DNA of 64,000 nucleotides from CAJQLB01 sp041392065 (GCA_041392065.1 JAWKMU010000005.1:233973-297972); one strand, 5' to 3'; shown: positions 37,565 through 45,112, numbered from the stretch's first letter. Notes: generated by a model not told the origin, from the letters alone. Translations and numbers: made by a program.

Positions 37565-38902
37565 CTATTGTTGTTCAAAGTATTCAATACAATCGTCTTG
37601 TCCGTTCAAAATTTTATTCGGGTTGTCTGTAATTTTAACGTCCGGCATTACACCCAAACCAATATTGTTCAAATCCTTTCGTAAATTATATTGTGTTTTG
37701 GGTATAGTAAAAGAGATTTTTGTATTGGGTAATATTACAACTTCGTTTGGTGCTCCTGAATTTACATAAGCACTCCCACCCGTCATTTCGCCTACTATTT
37801 TTCCTCTATTAGTTTCTTTTACAGTATTGGCAAAAACGGCTGAACAAGAAAAACTTCCCCCATTGGTAAATACATAAACTTTGCCTTCAAAAGCATCCTT
37901 ATTCGGTTTAAAAAACTTTGACCAACCTGCATTAAACTTCTTATTTCGTCCGTTTTTGACTTTGTAATAACTATTAACACACTGAAATGAAGAGTCCATA
38001 AAATGTTTTAACAAATAAATTCCGTTACTTAATTCACCACCTTGATTGTCTCTCAAATCAATTGCCAAATTCTTTATCTGTTTTTCTTCGATTATTCTAA
38101 AAATGGCTTTAATCTCCTTCTTAAAGTTTTGATTATAATCGTTTTTGAGTATCTTTTTGTCAAAGGATTTAATCGTTAGCACTGCGGAATATCCGTTGGG
38201 AAAGACTTTAAAATCTATTCCTTTTTCTACTGTCTTAACTCTTTTAGATTTTATTTCACTTCTAGGTAGTCCTGTAATTTCAACAGTATTCAGTTTGTTA
38301 TTTTCATCTATAAACTCAATAACATAATGGTCTTTAAACCCAAAAAAGTAACTGTAGTATGCAGAAAAAAATTGATAGGTCAAGTGCTTTGGATATTCTA
38401 AATTATTACCATCTCTGCAAGTGTGTTGAACGATTAAATCAAGAATATCAGCAACTTGCATTCCATTGATTTTTGTCAAAGTAGAACCTATTGAAATATT
38501 TTGTTCATTGCTAAAATTCCTGACAACAACAAGGCTGTCGTTAATTAAAAAGACATCTAAAGGAAAAAGTGGGGAAGAATTGAAGAAATCTTCTAAATGC
38601 TTGGCACTTGGGTAAATATAGGAATGACCATCCTTTAGAATACTTGAAAAAGAAGTAATTATTTCAAATGCTTCTGCTTGATTTATAGTATTGGGAAGAT
38701 TTTCGTATTTGTTTTCAAACCAATTGTCAACTGTTGTTTTAGAACTGTAAGTATATAAATTTGGGTGATTTTGCTCTAACTGATTTTTTAGGTACTTCAA
38801 GTCAGAAATTAATTCACTTTTCGTATATACACTGTCTTGTCCTAATAGTTTTAGATTAACCAAGGCAAGTAGAATTAAAATAAAATATGGTTTAATGCTC
38901 AT
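37565..38902 (-). CDS. Cassette 1: exported S41 family (C-terminal processing) peptidase
   Basis: The product has 445 residues and a signal peptide (PYFILILLALVNLKLLGQ). The C-terminal tail-specific protease domain has LAIDLRDNQGGEL near 280 and the nucleophile motif FTNGGSFSCSAVFAN near 345, followed by GEMTGGSAY. S41 enzymes cut non-polar C-terminal ends; this kind in Flavobacteria is exported. The gene fills a cassette bounded by GTTGTAGTC (37546) and GCCTACAAC (38920), the only imperfect end pair (8 of 9). Confidence 0.85.
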   Translation of the reverse strand: MSIKPYFILILLALVNLKLLGQDSVYTKSELISDLKYLKNQLEQNHPNLYTYSSKTTVDNWFENKYENLPNTINQAEAFEIITSFSSILKDGHSYIYPSAKHLEDFFNSSPLFPLDVFLINDSLVVVRNFSNEQNISIGSTLTKINGMQVADILDLIVQHTCRDGNNLEYPKHLTYQFFSAYYSYFFGFKDHYVIEFIDENNKLNTVEITGLPRSEIKSKRVKTVEKGIDFKVFPNGYSAVLTIKSFDKKILKNDYNQNFKKEIKAIFRIIEEKQIKNLAIDLRDNQGGELSNGIYLLKHFMDSSFQCVNSYYKVKNGRNKKFNAGWSKFFKPNKDAFEGKVYVFTNGGSFSCSAVFANTVKETNRGKIVGEMTGGSAYVNSGAPNEVVILPNTKISFTIPKTQYNLRKDLNNIGLGVMPDVKITDNPNKILNGQDDCIEYFEQQ

Positions 38903-38919
38903 TTGTATCTGTTTTACTT

Positions 38920-39407
38920 GCCTACAACTGCAGGGTTAAACGTAGTTCTGGTTTGAGAATGAAAAGATAATAAATTCTTGAGCAATAATTAGAGAAAAGG
39001 TCTTCCTTATACTCTCTAATTATTGATTGTCAATTAGCTTCGCGCGAGCGAAGTGTAAATTGTAGAATTTATTAGATTGGGAATTCGAGGAGCAGGATCA
39101 AATTACTTTTAACCGACGATGTCGCACGTTTTGGCTCGAGGCCCGCTGAAGGCGATATTTTTGGGATGGGCCTTAGTGGTAATTTGGTTTAACCCTGCAG
39201 ATGATAGCACATTTACTTTAAGATGCATTGTCTGCGAAGCAGCGCAGATTAAAGTTCGCCTTTGGCGAATGTGCTATCATCGTTTAGTATATGAAAAGTA
39301 GGCGATTTCGAAGCACCAAACTTTCGGTTAAGCACAAAGTTTGATACGAACCAAGACCCTTGAATTTAGCACTAAATCGCCTATTTTTTATATACATTGT
39401 TATGTGC
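38920..39407 (-). repeat. attC-like cassette site 2, enlarged by about 350 bases
   Basis: The right part is a normal half: arm GTATATGAAAAGTAGGCGAT (39287-39306) pairs with 39374-39395, then ATT and box GTTATGTGC (39399-39407). The left box is GCCTACAAC (38920-38928). Between lie nested inverted repeats: CTGCAGGGTTAAAC/GTTTAACCCTGCAG (38928-38941/39187-39200), CAATAATTAGAGA/TCTCTAATTATTG (38983-38995/39013-39025), CTTCGC/GCGAAG (39038/39048), and GATGATAGCACATT/AATGTGCTATCATC (39200-39213/39268-39281). I see no gene in this stretch. Confidence 0.7.
38928..39200. mobile_element. Possible small non-coding element with 14-base inverted ends inside site 2
   Basis: A 273-base segment is bounded by perfect 14-base inverted repeats, CTGCAGGGTTAAAC and GTTTAACCCTGCAG. 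It begins at the last base of the AAC box of cassette 1. It holds two further hairpins and no credible ORF. It could be a MITE-like insertion or a part of a former site. Confidence 0.4.
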
Positions 39408-39413
39408 TGGCTT

Positions 39414-40736
39414 TTATTCATTCCCTGTTTTAAATTCAATCAAATAAGGCTTTAATGGAATCCAATCGTTCGTTCTAAAGTTATTTTCTAATTGAATTTG
39501 ATAATGCTTATTGGGTTCTAGTTCTACATTTATTGTCCAAGATTTATTATCCTCTGAAAACACTCTGTCTGTTGGACTTATTTTGGGCAAATAATCTTTT
39601 CCTAAAGGTCCCAAATCTAATCCTGTACTGATACCATTTAAAGGTTCTGAAAATTCTACTGTGATTTGATTAATTTTTGGACTAACGTTATTACTCTTAT
39701 TCTCAAATTGTTTTATTCCAATTACAGTTGGTCTTTTATTCTCAAAACTTTGATAAAGTTCATCAAGCGAAGTAGAAAAAAAACCTGTTGAATGTACAAA
39801 CTCCTCTATTTCGCTTTCGTTATTAAAATCCAATTCAATTAGTTTTCTAATAGCTTCTTTTTTGTTTTCTGTTTGTTCATAATAGTTTTCACACATTTGA
39901 TATCCGATGTAATAAGCTAAATCTCTCACTCCAAATTCATTTGCTGAACCGCTATCCCATAACCATTTGAATCTATTGTTTGGATAAAACATTTCCTGCT
40001 CAAATTTTTCTCTCACTCTATCTTTGTTTTTCTTTCCATATTCAATAGCAGGTGCAGCAGAAGGAACACCCATTGCTTTTACAGAAACAAATTCTGCAAC
40101 ACCCTCATAAATTGCTAATGAAAGTAAATTATGAACCATTGGCTTTTGTTGTGTATGAACATACTCGTGAATGTTCAATAAGACTATGTTTTTAATGGGA
40201 TTGCTGTCAAAAAATGTACGCCTATCTTCTCGCTCTTCTTCAGGAAATTCTGTTGAAATTGTGCTTTTATCAGTCAATGCCAATTCGCTACCAATAAGCA
40301 CTAAACTATCTAATGTAGTTCCACCTGTTCTAAATGCTCCTATTGTAAAATAGATTTTGGTAGGTTTAAGCTCAGGGTAGATTTCTCTGAATTTTTCAAT
40401 TCCATCTTGTAATTCAGAGCTAAATTGATCTATTCTTATGGTGTTTTCTCGAATCGATGTCCAAAACTTCGGATAACTGTTAATAACACGTATATAATCT
40501 TCTGACGTGTAATTTCTAACCTGGCGTATTGCATTTAATCCTTCTGTTCCTCTTTGCAGATAAAGACTATCCAAATATTTGTATTGTAGGGTGGAATCTT
40601 GAGTTGAAGTGATTTTATCATATGCTTCCCAAAAGTGTGTTATGTCAGTTGTAACAATGTTTTCATAATGCTTTTTTTCGGTTTGACAACTCGCTAGTAT
40701 CAATACGGCTGTCAGTAATGTCAAAAATTTATTCAT
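39414..40736 (-). CDS. Cassette 2: lipoprotein zinc metallopeptidase-like protein (DUF2268-like)
   Basis: The product has about 440 residues from the ATG at 40736, which begins a lipoprotein signal (KFLTLLTAVLILASC). A longer frame to a GTG at 40766 starts inside the cassette-end box and is less likely. The zinc motif IVLLNIHEYVHTQQ lies near 185-198, with IYEGVAEFVS about 20 residues later as the third ligand. A C-terminal Ig-like domain (about 330-440) follows. Cassette ends are GTTATGTGC (39399) and GCACATAAC (40763). Confidence 0.78.
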   Translation of the reverse strand: MNKFLTLLTAVLILASCQTEKKHYENIVTTDITHFWEAYDKITSTQDSTLQYKYLDSLYLQRGTEGLNAIRQVRNYTSEDYIRVINSYPKFWTSIRENTIRIDQFSSELQDGIEKFREIYPELKPTKIYFTIGAFRTGGTTLDSLVLIGSELALTDKSTISTEFPEEEREDRRTFFDSNPIKNIVLLNIHEYVHTQQKPMVHNLLSLAIYEGVAEFVSVKAMGVPSAAPAIEYGKKNKDRVREKFEQEMFYPNNRFKWLWDSGSANEFGVRDLAYYIGYQMCENYYEQTENKKEAIRKLIELDFNNESEIEEFVHSTGFFSTSLDELYQSFENKRPTVIGIKQFENKSNNVSPKINQITVEFSEPLNGISTGLDLGPLGKDYLPKISPTDRVFSEDNKSWTINVELEPNKHYQIQLENNFRTNDWIPLKPYLIEFKTGNE

Positions 40737-40921
40737 ATTTATTTTAGTGTTTATTTCAGCTTGCACATAACGGTTTTGTATATGAAAAGTAGCGGATTTT
40801 ACGCACTAACTTTTCGGATTATAACTGACCTCTAATTTATTCATTTTGTTTAGTTTAAGCGATTGAACCGCAATTAATTATACACGTCTCAAGTTTACAA
40901 TCTATTAATTTTAATGATTAA

Positions 40922-41085
40922 TCAGAAAGAACAAAAGAGAGAAATAAGATTAGTATACACGGTGAAGCTTAGACTTCGACAACATTGGTAATCCTCTCTC
41001 TTTTCTACTAAGATTTCGTTCAGTTCTGTGAGACTATAGATCTCGATTTTAAGTTGTTGAAACGTCAGTAGCTTGTTCTTTCCAA
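40922..41085 (+). ncRNA. Candidate IS110 bridge RNA
   Basis: Stem AAAAGAGAG (40933-40941) with CTCTCTTTT (40996-41004), then GATTA (40948-40952) with TAATC (40989-40993), close an internal loop. Its 5' side reads GTATACAC (40953-40960), and its 3' side GACAACATTGG (40978-40988), capped by a GAAG/CTTC hairpin. The 5' side equals the left insertion flank TATACAC. The 3' side complements AATGTTGT, the core of several cassette sites. A second part holds CAGTTCT (41021-41027), same as the right end of the IS (42083-42089), and GAGAC (41030-41034), complementary to its left end GTCTC (40886-40890). Confidence 0.6.
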
Positions 41086-41097
41086 ATTTCAATTCAT

Positions 41098-42063
41098 ATG
41101 AATAAATATAAAGAAATTTATGGAGTTGACATCAGTAAAGATGTTTTTGATGTTTACGGTTCATTAAGTGGGCATGCTCAGTTTAAAAATAGCGAGCAAG
41201 GATTTCAGACCTTTTTAAAAAGTCTATCAAAGGATGTTTTGGTAGTTATGGAAGCTACAGGCTATTACCATTATCAATTGTCACAGTTTTTACATAAAAA
41301 GGGTGTCTTTGTATCTGTAGTAAATCCATTGTCAGTTAAACGCTTTATCCAGATGAAACTATCAAAAGTAAAGACAGATAAGAGTGATGCCAAAGCCATT
41401 TGTGAGTATGGCACCAAGAACGATTTACCTATGTATAGTTCCATGACAGATATCCATGCAGAATGCTTACAACTTTTTAGATTATTGGATACTTATTTAA
41501 AGAAACGTACCCAAACCAAAAACAAGCTTCATGGAGAAGAGGTGTTAGGGATTCCATCAAAGTATGCCTATAAGTCATTGCAGCGTGATTTAAAGCACTT
41601 AGATAAAGAGATTAAAGGGATAGAGTTAAGGTTGCTGGAATTGGTAAAACAAGATCAGCAAGAGCAATTAACTTTGCTAAAGAGCATTCCAGGAATGGGC
41701 ATAAAGACAGCCTTGTTTTTAATAGTAGTGACCGAGGGTTTTAAAAAGTTTGAAACAGCATCGCAACTTTGTAGCTATGTTGGTATAACACCAACAATAA
41801 GGGAATCAGGAAGCAGTGTTAGAGGGAGGAGTAGGATAAGTAAAGTAGGCAATAAAAAACTCAGGAATTTATTATTTTTGTGTGCTTTTTCAGCTTGTAA
41901 ACACAATAAATCATGTAGAGAAATATACGAACGAATTGTAGCAAAGGGAAAGAGTAAAAAACTGGCCTTAATAGCTGTTGCAAATAAGTTACTGAAACAG
42001 GCTTTTGCCATTGCAAAAAGTGGTTTGCCTTATGATGAAAACTTTGTTTCTAAATTAGCTTAA
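41098..42063 (+). CDS. IS110-family transposase/recombinase
   Basis: The product has 321 residues, an intact length. The N-terminal RuvC-like DEDD domain shows YGVDISKDVFDVYG (residues 8-21), VVMEATGYYHYQL near 50, and KTDKSDAKAICEYG near 90. The C-terminal Tnp domain has LLKSIPGMGIKTALFLI near 198 and the serine-bearing ESGSSVRGRSRISKVGNKKL near 238. The enzyme joins target and donor under guidance of a bridge RNA. It is the only long plus-strand gene within the minus-strand array, so it is a later insertion. Confidence 0.95.
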   Translation: MNKYKEIYGVDISKDVFDVYGSLSGHAQFKNSEQGFQTFLKSLSKDVLVVMEATGYYHYQLSQFLHKKGVFVSVVNPLSVKRFIQMKLSKVKTDKSDAKAICEYGTKNDLPMYSSMTDIHAECLQLFRLLDTYLKKRTQTKNKLHGEEVLGIPSKYAYKSLQRDLKHLDKEIKGIELRLLELVKQDQQEQLTLLKSIPGMGIKTALFLIVVTEGFKKFETASQLCSYVGITPTIRESGSSVRGRSRISKVGNKKLRNLLFLCAFSACKHNKSCREIYERIVAKGKSKKLALIAVANKLLKQAFAIAKSGLPYDENFVSKLA

Positions 42064-42107
42064 ATTTGTTTGGTTTTTAACTCAGTTCTTTGTTGCCAAT
42101 AGTTTTT

Positions 42108-42683
42108 TTAATCATTTCCAAAATTCATTACAATTATTCTGTTCGAATTTTCAAGAGTTGATATTACTGTAAAAAAATATTCATACCAATTAATTTCATA
42201 TTGTCTTGATTTTTCGACATTTTCAGCGTCCATAAAATGGAATTTCCTTTTTTCTGGATTTTCTGATGAAAGCTTGTCTTTCGAGTAATAATGTAATTTC
42301 TTTAACTCGCTTGCTAAATCAGTCCAACCCTTTTTTGTCCATTCCGAGATATAATTCTCAATTTTTTCCACGTATTCTTTGTAATTCAGTTCCGCAAAGT
42401 CTAATGGTAATATTTTCTCTTTTAAAATAGGTCCATAAATTTCTATTACTTCTTCATTTTCAGGAATCGGTTTGAAATATTCATTCCATTGTTGATTCCA
42501 TTTTTCAATTTGTTCTTTTGAAAAGAAGTATGCCTTGTCTAAAAGGTCAGAATTTAACAAGTCAGAAATGCTTGGATTCGGATTTTCAGATTCCAAAATA
42601 TTGAAAACAAAAAATCCATATTCTTCTACATTTTTGTAGTCGTGTTCTATATTTTTTAATGATGTTTTCAAAATTATTGGCAA
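42108..42683 (-). CDS. Cassette 3: protein of unknown function
   Basis: The product has about 191 residues, acidic, with no signal peptide or membrane helix. No family recognised. There is no early ATG. The longest frame starts with a TTG at 42683 that lies inside the cassette-end box ATTGGCAAC (42676-42684), so the recombination box itself may supply the start, or the 5' end has been lost. Cassette ends are GTTGCCAAT (42092) and ATTGGCAAC. Confidence 0.55.
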   Translation of the reverse strand: MPIILKTSLKNIEHDYKNVEEYGFFVFNILESENPNPSISDLLNSDLLDKAYFFSKEQIEKWNQQWNEYFKPIPENEEVIEIYGPILKEKILPLDFAELNYKEYVEKIENYISEWTKKGWTDLASELKKLHYYSKDKLSSENPEKRKFHFMDAENVEKSRQYEINWYEYFFTVISTLENSNRIIVMNFGND

Positions 42684-42879
42684 CGGTCGTGGCTATGAGT
42701 ATTGCGGGCGCAAATGAGCGATGTCCATTCGGTCGAGCACAGAGCCAAAACCTTGTTTTCTGGTTTTTTATTTTAATATTTCAAAAAGCCAAAACAAGGT
42801 TTTGGCGGTCATTGCAAATTAGCGATTTCTTTTTGGTTAAGCACCTAAACCCGCATTACTTATAGCCGTTGTTAGCTGT
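42676..42879 (-). repeat. attC-like cassette site 4, long form with extra hairpin
   Basis: Boxes are ATTGGCAAC (42676-42684) and GTTAGCTGT (42871-42879). The arms GGCTATGAGTATTGCGGG (42691-42708) and CCCGCATTACTTATAGCC (42850-42867) pair nearly fully. The loop holds a perfect 16-base inverted repeat GCCAAAACCTTGTTTT/AAAACAAGGTTTTGGC (42744-42759/42791-42806), making the spacing 187 bases rather than about 120. Confidence 0.8.
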
Positions 42880-43566
42880 AGTTCTTGTCCGAAATGCTAA
42901 TATCAAATCTACAATTGGATAACCTATTCCGATTATTATTCCAAATATACCTAATAATCTTTTTCCGTCTGGAATTAAACCTACAATTGAAAAATAGACG
43001 ATTAATCCACAGAATGGATAAATTATTAATCTTGTCACAATTTTCCCGAAAGTCCATTCCTTTGTCGGTTCAGTTTTTGGTTTTGTTATCGGTTTAGTAA
43101 TTAGTTCAGGATTTTTATTCCGCTCAATGTTTTCTATCGTTTCTTTTAGTTCGTCTGTGATTTGTTTTATCTCATACTTTCTGCTCTTTTTTAGCACAAT
43201 ATTCAATAAAAAACCGACGAGCGCCATTCCGCCCGTCATTAATATTGCAAACCTCAATTCAGTCGTGATAAACATAAAAATTATGATTAGAGCAAAAATT
43301 CCAATAAAGAGCTTATTTAAGAATTTGTGATATGGATTTTTCTCTTTTTTAATTCCGTTGAGTTTTCCATTTTGGTCAAATGTTATGCGAAATATTGGGT
43401 ATGCCCCACGCAAAAAATAGGCTGACCTCCATAAAAGAATTTCATTCGGTTTGATTTCGCCACTATATTTGACAGTATTGTAAAAAAACGCATCATCCCA
43501 ATGATTTTTTAGATTGCTTTTTTTATGTTCAACAATCAATTTTTCGATATCGTTTCTTTCTATCAC
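42856..43566 (-). CDS. Cassette 4: membrane protein of unknown function
   Basis: The product has 236 residues with a GTG start at 43566. Four hydrophobic helices are visible in two pairs, about 88-130 and 185-225. The middle is Lys/Thr-Pro rich. The reading frame runs through the cassette box and stops inside the inner arm of the site, so the last residues (TANNGYK) come from the recombination site. Cassette ends are GTTAGCTGT (42871) and ACAGCTAAC (43583). Confidence 0.6.
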   Translation of the reverse strand: MIERNDIEKLIVEHKKSNLKNHWDDAFFYNTVKYSGEIKPNEILLWRSAYFLRGAYPIFRITFDQNGKLNGIKKEKNPYHKFLNKLFIGIFALIIIFMFITTELRFAILMTGGMALVGFLLNIVLKKSRKYEIKQITDELKETIENIERNKNPELITKPITKPKTEPTKEWTFGKIVTRLIIYPFCGLIVYFSIVGLIPDGKRLLGIFGIIIGIGYPIVDLILAFRTRTTANNGYK

Positions 43567-43582
43567 GATTTTTTTTTGAATT

Positions 43583-43719
43583 ACAGCTAACGGTCTCGTA
43601 TAACCGTCAGTTACGGATTTAAAGTTAATAATTTTCGGTTAAGAACTGGCGTTAGCAATTCCGAGTGGATTCGGACATAGTCGAATCCGCCGTAATTGCG
43701 GTTATACATTGTTGGCAAC
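43583..43719 (-). repeat. attC-like cassette site 5
   Basis: Boxes are ACAGCTAAC (43583-43591) and GTTGGCAAC (43711-43719). Arms GTATAACCG...GTTACGG (43598-43616) pair with CCGTAATTGCGGTTATAC (43690-43707). The loop has its own hairpin GGATTCG/CGAATCC. Between boxes it differs from site 11 at only two bases and closely matches site 7. Confidence 0.85.
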
Positions 43720-43737
43720 AGTTTTTTATTAATTCAG

Positions 43738-44025
43738 CTACAATTTTTCATTCAAATCTTGTCTTCCAACAATTGCCATTATCTCGACAATGTCTTCGTT
43801 GATTTTATAGTAAATACTATCGACTCCGCATACGCAGCGTCTATATCCCTTTCTAATGTAATCTATTGATTCAAAAGAAAAAGGTCGCTCAGCAATAATG
43901 TCGAAATATTCAAAAAACGATTCGAAATATTTGTCTGCTTGGGTCATTCCAAATTTTTCAACTCCGTAATGGTGAATCCGAATCAAGTCATTTTTTGCTT
44001 CGTTGGTTAATTTGTATTTAGCCAT
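43738..44025 (-). CDS. Cassette 5: ParE/RelE-type toxin
   Basis: The product has 95 residues. The ParE/RelE fold is shown by YKLTNEAKNDLIRIHHYGVE (3-22), then basic strands RKGYRRCVCGVDSIYYKI near 63-80, and a final VGRQDL. ParE toxins block gyrase; RelE toxins cut mRNA. The absence of a clear RelE catalytic set makes ParE more likely. It overlaps the upstream antitoxin gene by 8 bases. Cassette ends are GTTGGCAAC (43711) and GTTGCCAAC (44309). Confidence 0.9.
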   Translation of the reverse strand: MAKYKLTNEAKNDLIRIHHYGVEKFGMTQADKYFESFFEYFDIIAERPFSFESIDYIRKGYRRCVCGVDSIYYKINEDIVEIMAIVGRQDLNEKL

Positions 44026-44257
44026 TTAGTAAAGACTTTGACTGTGCTAAAATACTTTCTTTACTATCATTGGTAAATCCGCTATTTTCAGCTTTTTCAA
44101 GTTTGGCTCGAATCCAATCAATTTGAACTTGTTGTTTTCGTGCTTGTCTAATCAAGTCATTAACCAACTCACTTTTGCTTGAATATTCTTTATTGTCCAC
44201 TTGGGTTTTTAGCCATTCATCGTTTGGTTTCGTAAAGGATATACTTTGTCTCGACAT
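44018..44257 (-). CDS. Cassette 5: ParD-type antitoxin
   Basis: The product has 79 residues from the ATG at 44257 (MSRQSISFTKPNDEWLKTQV). The ribbon-helix-helix N-terminus is followed by a toxin-binding helix, as in ParD. The longer frame to 44419 crosses the cassette site and is not credible. It overlaps the toxin gene by 8 bases. A perfect inverted repeat stands just upstream, the expected operator for self-repression. Confidence 0.88.
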   Translation of the reverse strand: MSRQSISFTKPNDEWLKTQVDNKEYSSKSELVNDLIRQARKQQVQIDWIRAKLEKAENSGFTNDSKESILAQSKSLLNG

Positions 44258-44267
44258 AATTTTATTA

Positions 44268-44289
44268 TTTGGTGTAAATGTACACCAAA
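44268..44289 (-). promoter_or_regulatory. Operator for the parDE-type pair
   Basis: TTTGGTGTA (44268-44276) and TACACCAAA (44281-44289) form a perfect 9-base inverted repeat with a 4-base spacer. It is 11 bases upstream of the antitoxin start, inside the cassette. This suits binding by a ribbon-helix-helix antitoxin and shows that the cassette has its own promoter region. Confidence 0.7.
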
Positions 44290-44308
44290 AAAGAATCATT
44301 TCCAAATT

Positions 44309-44442
44309 GTTGCCAACGGTTTGCATATGGCTTGTGGCGATTTCGGAGCACTTTCTTGTCCACCGAAACCAAAGCTGACTAAGGAGCGAAAACCTTGCTG
44401 GCAGCGGTTCACCCGCCATAAGCTATATGCGTTGTTGTGGTG
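44309..44442 (-). repeat. attC-like cassette site 6
   Basis: Boxes are GTTGCCAAC (44309-44317) and GTTGTGGTG (44434-44442). Arms GCATATGGCTTGTGGCG (44323-44339) and CGCCATAAGCTATATGC (44414-44430) pair with few mismatches. Confidence 0.85.
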
Positions 44443-44449
44443 CGTTTTT

Positions 44450-45097
44450 TTATTTTTCTCCAAGCCAAACATCTCCTTTTTTGAATGAATATGATTCAGT
44501 GGCTTCTCCAATTGGCTCTTTAAATTTCGTTGTTCTGTGTGGCTTTTTTAGCATTTTTTCAAACCACCTTTTATCTTCTTCATAGTCCGCAAATGTTGCG
44601 TATAATTCTGGGTCACCTGGTTCGCTGTTGTCAAAGTGGTCTTCGTCAAGTCTATATTCCCAATTAAAATTTTCAATTTCATTCCTTAACTGTCCATATT
44701 TCTCGGTGTTCAACTCCTTCGACTCGTCTGGTTTGTAAAATGTGTTTTCATAAAAGTCCAAATAGTCTCCAATCGCACAGACAACTTGAGAATTCGCAAA
44801 CCTTGGTTCAAAGAGCCATATTCTCAAATAATAGTTTTCGTCAAGTTTGTCCAATTCCCTTTTCCAAGAATCATAAATTTCAATAAGTCCGCTTAGAATT
44901 CTGGTCTTTGTTTGTCCTTTTGGATTAGGTGTTTGGCTGTTGGTTAAAGAAATTCCGCTCCAAGGGTGAACTCGAATTTTCGCATAATCTCGCTGGTACT
45001 CTTTCAAATAGTTCAAATCGAGATTCTTATGCGTTTCAACCCATTGGTCAATATCATTCCATCTTCTTTTATGTCCGCGGATTTTCTTTGTTTTCAC
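44450..45097 (-). CDS. Cassette 6: protein of unknown function
   Basis: The product has 215 residues, is charged and Trp/Tyr rich, and is probably cytoplasmic. No motif recognised. It starts 15 bases from its cassette box CACCACAAC (45113) and ends 7 bases from GTTGTGGTG (44434), so almost no untranslated sequence exists. Such tight packing is typical of single-gene cassettes. Confidence 0.6.
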   Translation of the reverse strand: MKTKKIRGHKRRWNDIDQWVETHKNLDLNYLKEYQRDYAKIRVHPWSGISLTNSQTPNPKGQTKTRILSGLIEIYDSWKRELDKLDENYYLRIWLFEPRFANSQVVCAIGDYLDFYENTFYKPDESKELNTEKYGQLRNEIENFNWEYRLDEDHFDNSEPGDPELYATFADYEEDKRWFEKMLKKPHRTTKFKEPIGEATESYSFKKGDVWLGEK

Positions 45098-45112
45098 GGT
45101 TTCTTTTTAATG

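Larger units (their letters stand above)
40886..42089 (+). mobile_element. IS110-family insertion sequence (IS110 group, long left end)
   Basis: The element is about 1.2 kb. It has no long inverted repeats or obvious target duplication, as usual for IS110. About 210 bases of non-coding DNA lie before the transposase and only about 26 after, which fits the IS110 group with the bridge RNA at the left end. The ends were placed where the flanking site sequence stops (TATACAC to the left, TTGTTGCC to the right), and where the second RNA loop matches both termini. Exact ends may shift by a few bases. Confidence 0.75.
40763..42100 (-). repeat. attC-like cassette site 3, split by an IS110-family element
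   Basis: The left half runs from box GCACATAAC (40763-40771) through arm GTATATGAAAAGTAGCGGAT (40779-40798) to the right arm ending AATTATACAC (40876-40885). The outer box GTTGCCAAT (42092-42100) lies beyond the insertion. Without the element the site would be about 120 bases between boxes, as at the other sites. The break falls in the spacer between the inner arm and the GTT box. Confidence 0.8.

Noticed and set aside
39119..39301. Plus-strand 60-codon ORF inside site 2
   Set aside because: It lies wholly within the nested inverted repeats, and its codons are dictated by the stems. No protein-like pattern is seen.
44258..44419. Longer N-terminus for the ParD-type antitoxin
   Set aside because: It crosses the operator, the cassette box and the stem of site 6. 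The ATG at 44257 begins a normal ribbon-helix-helix protein.
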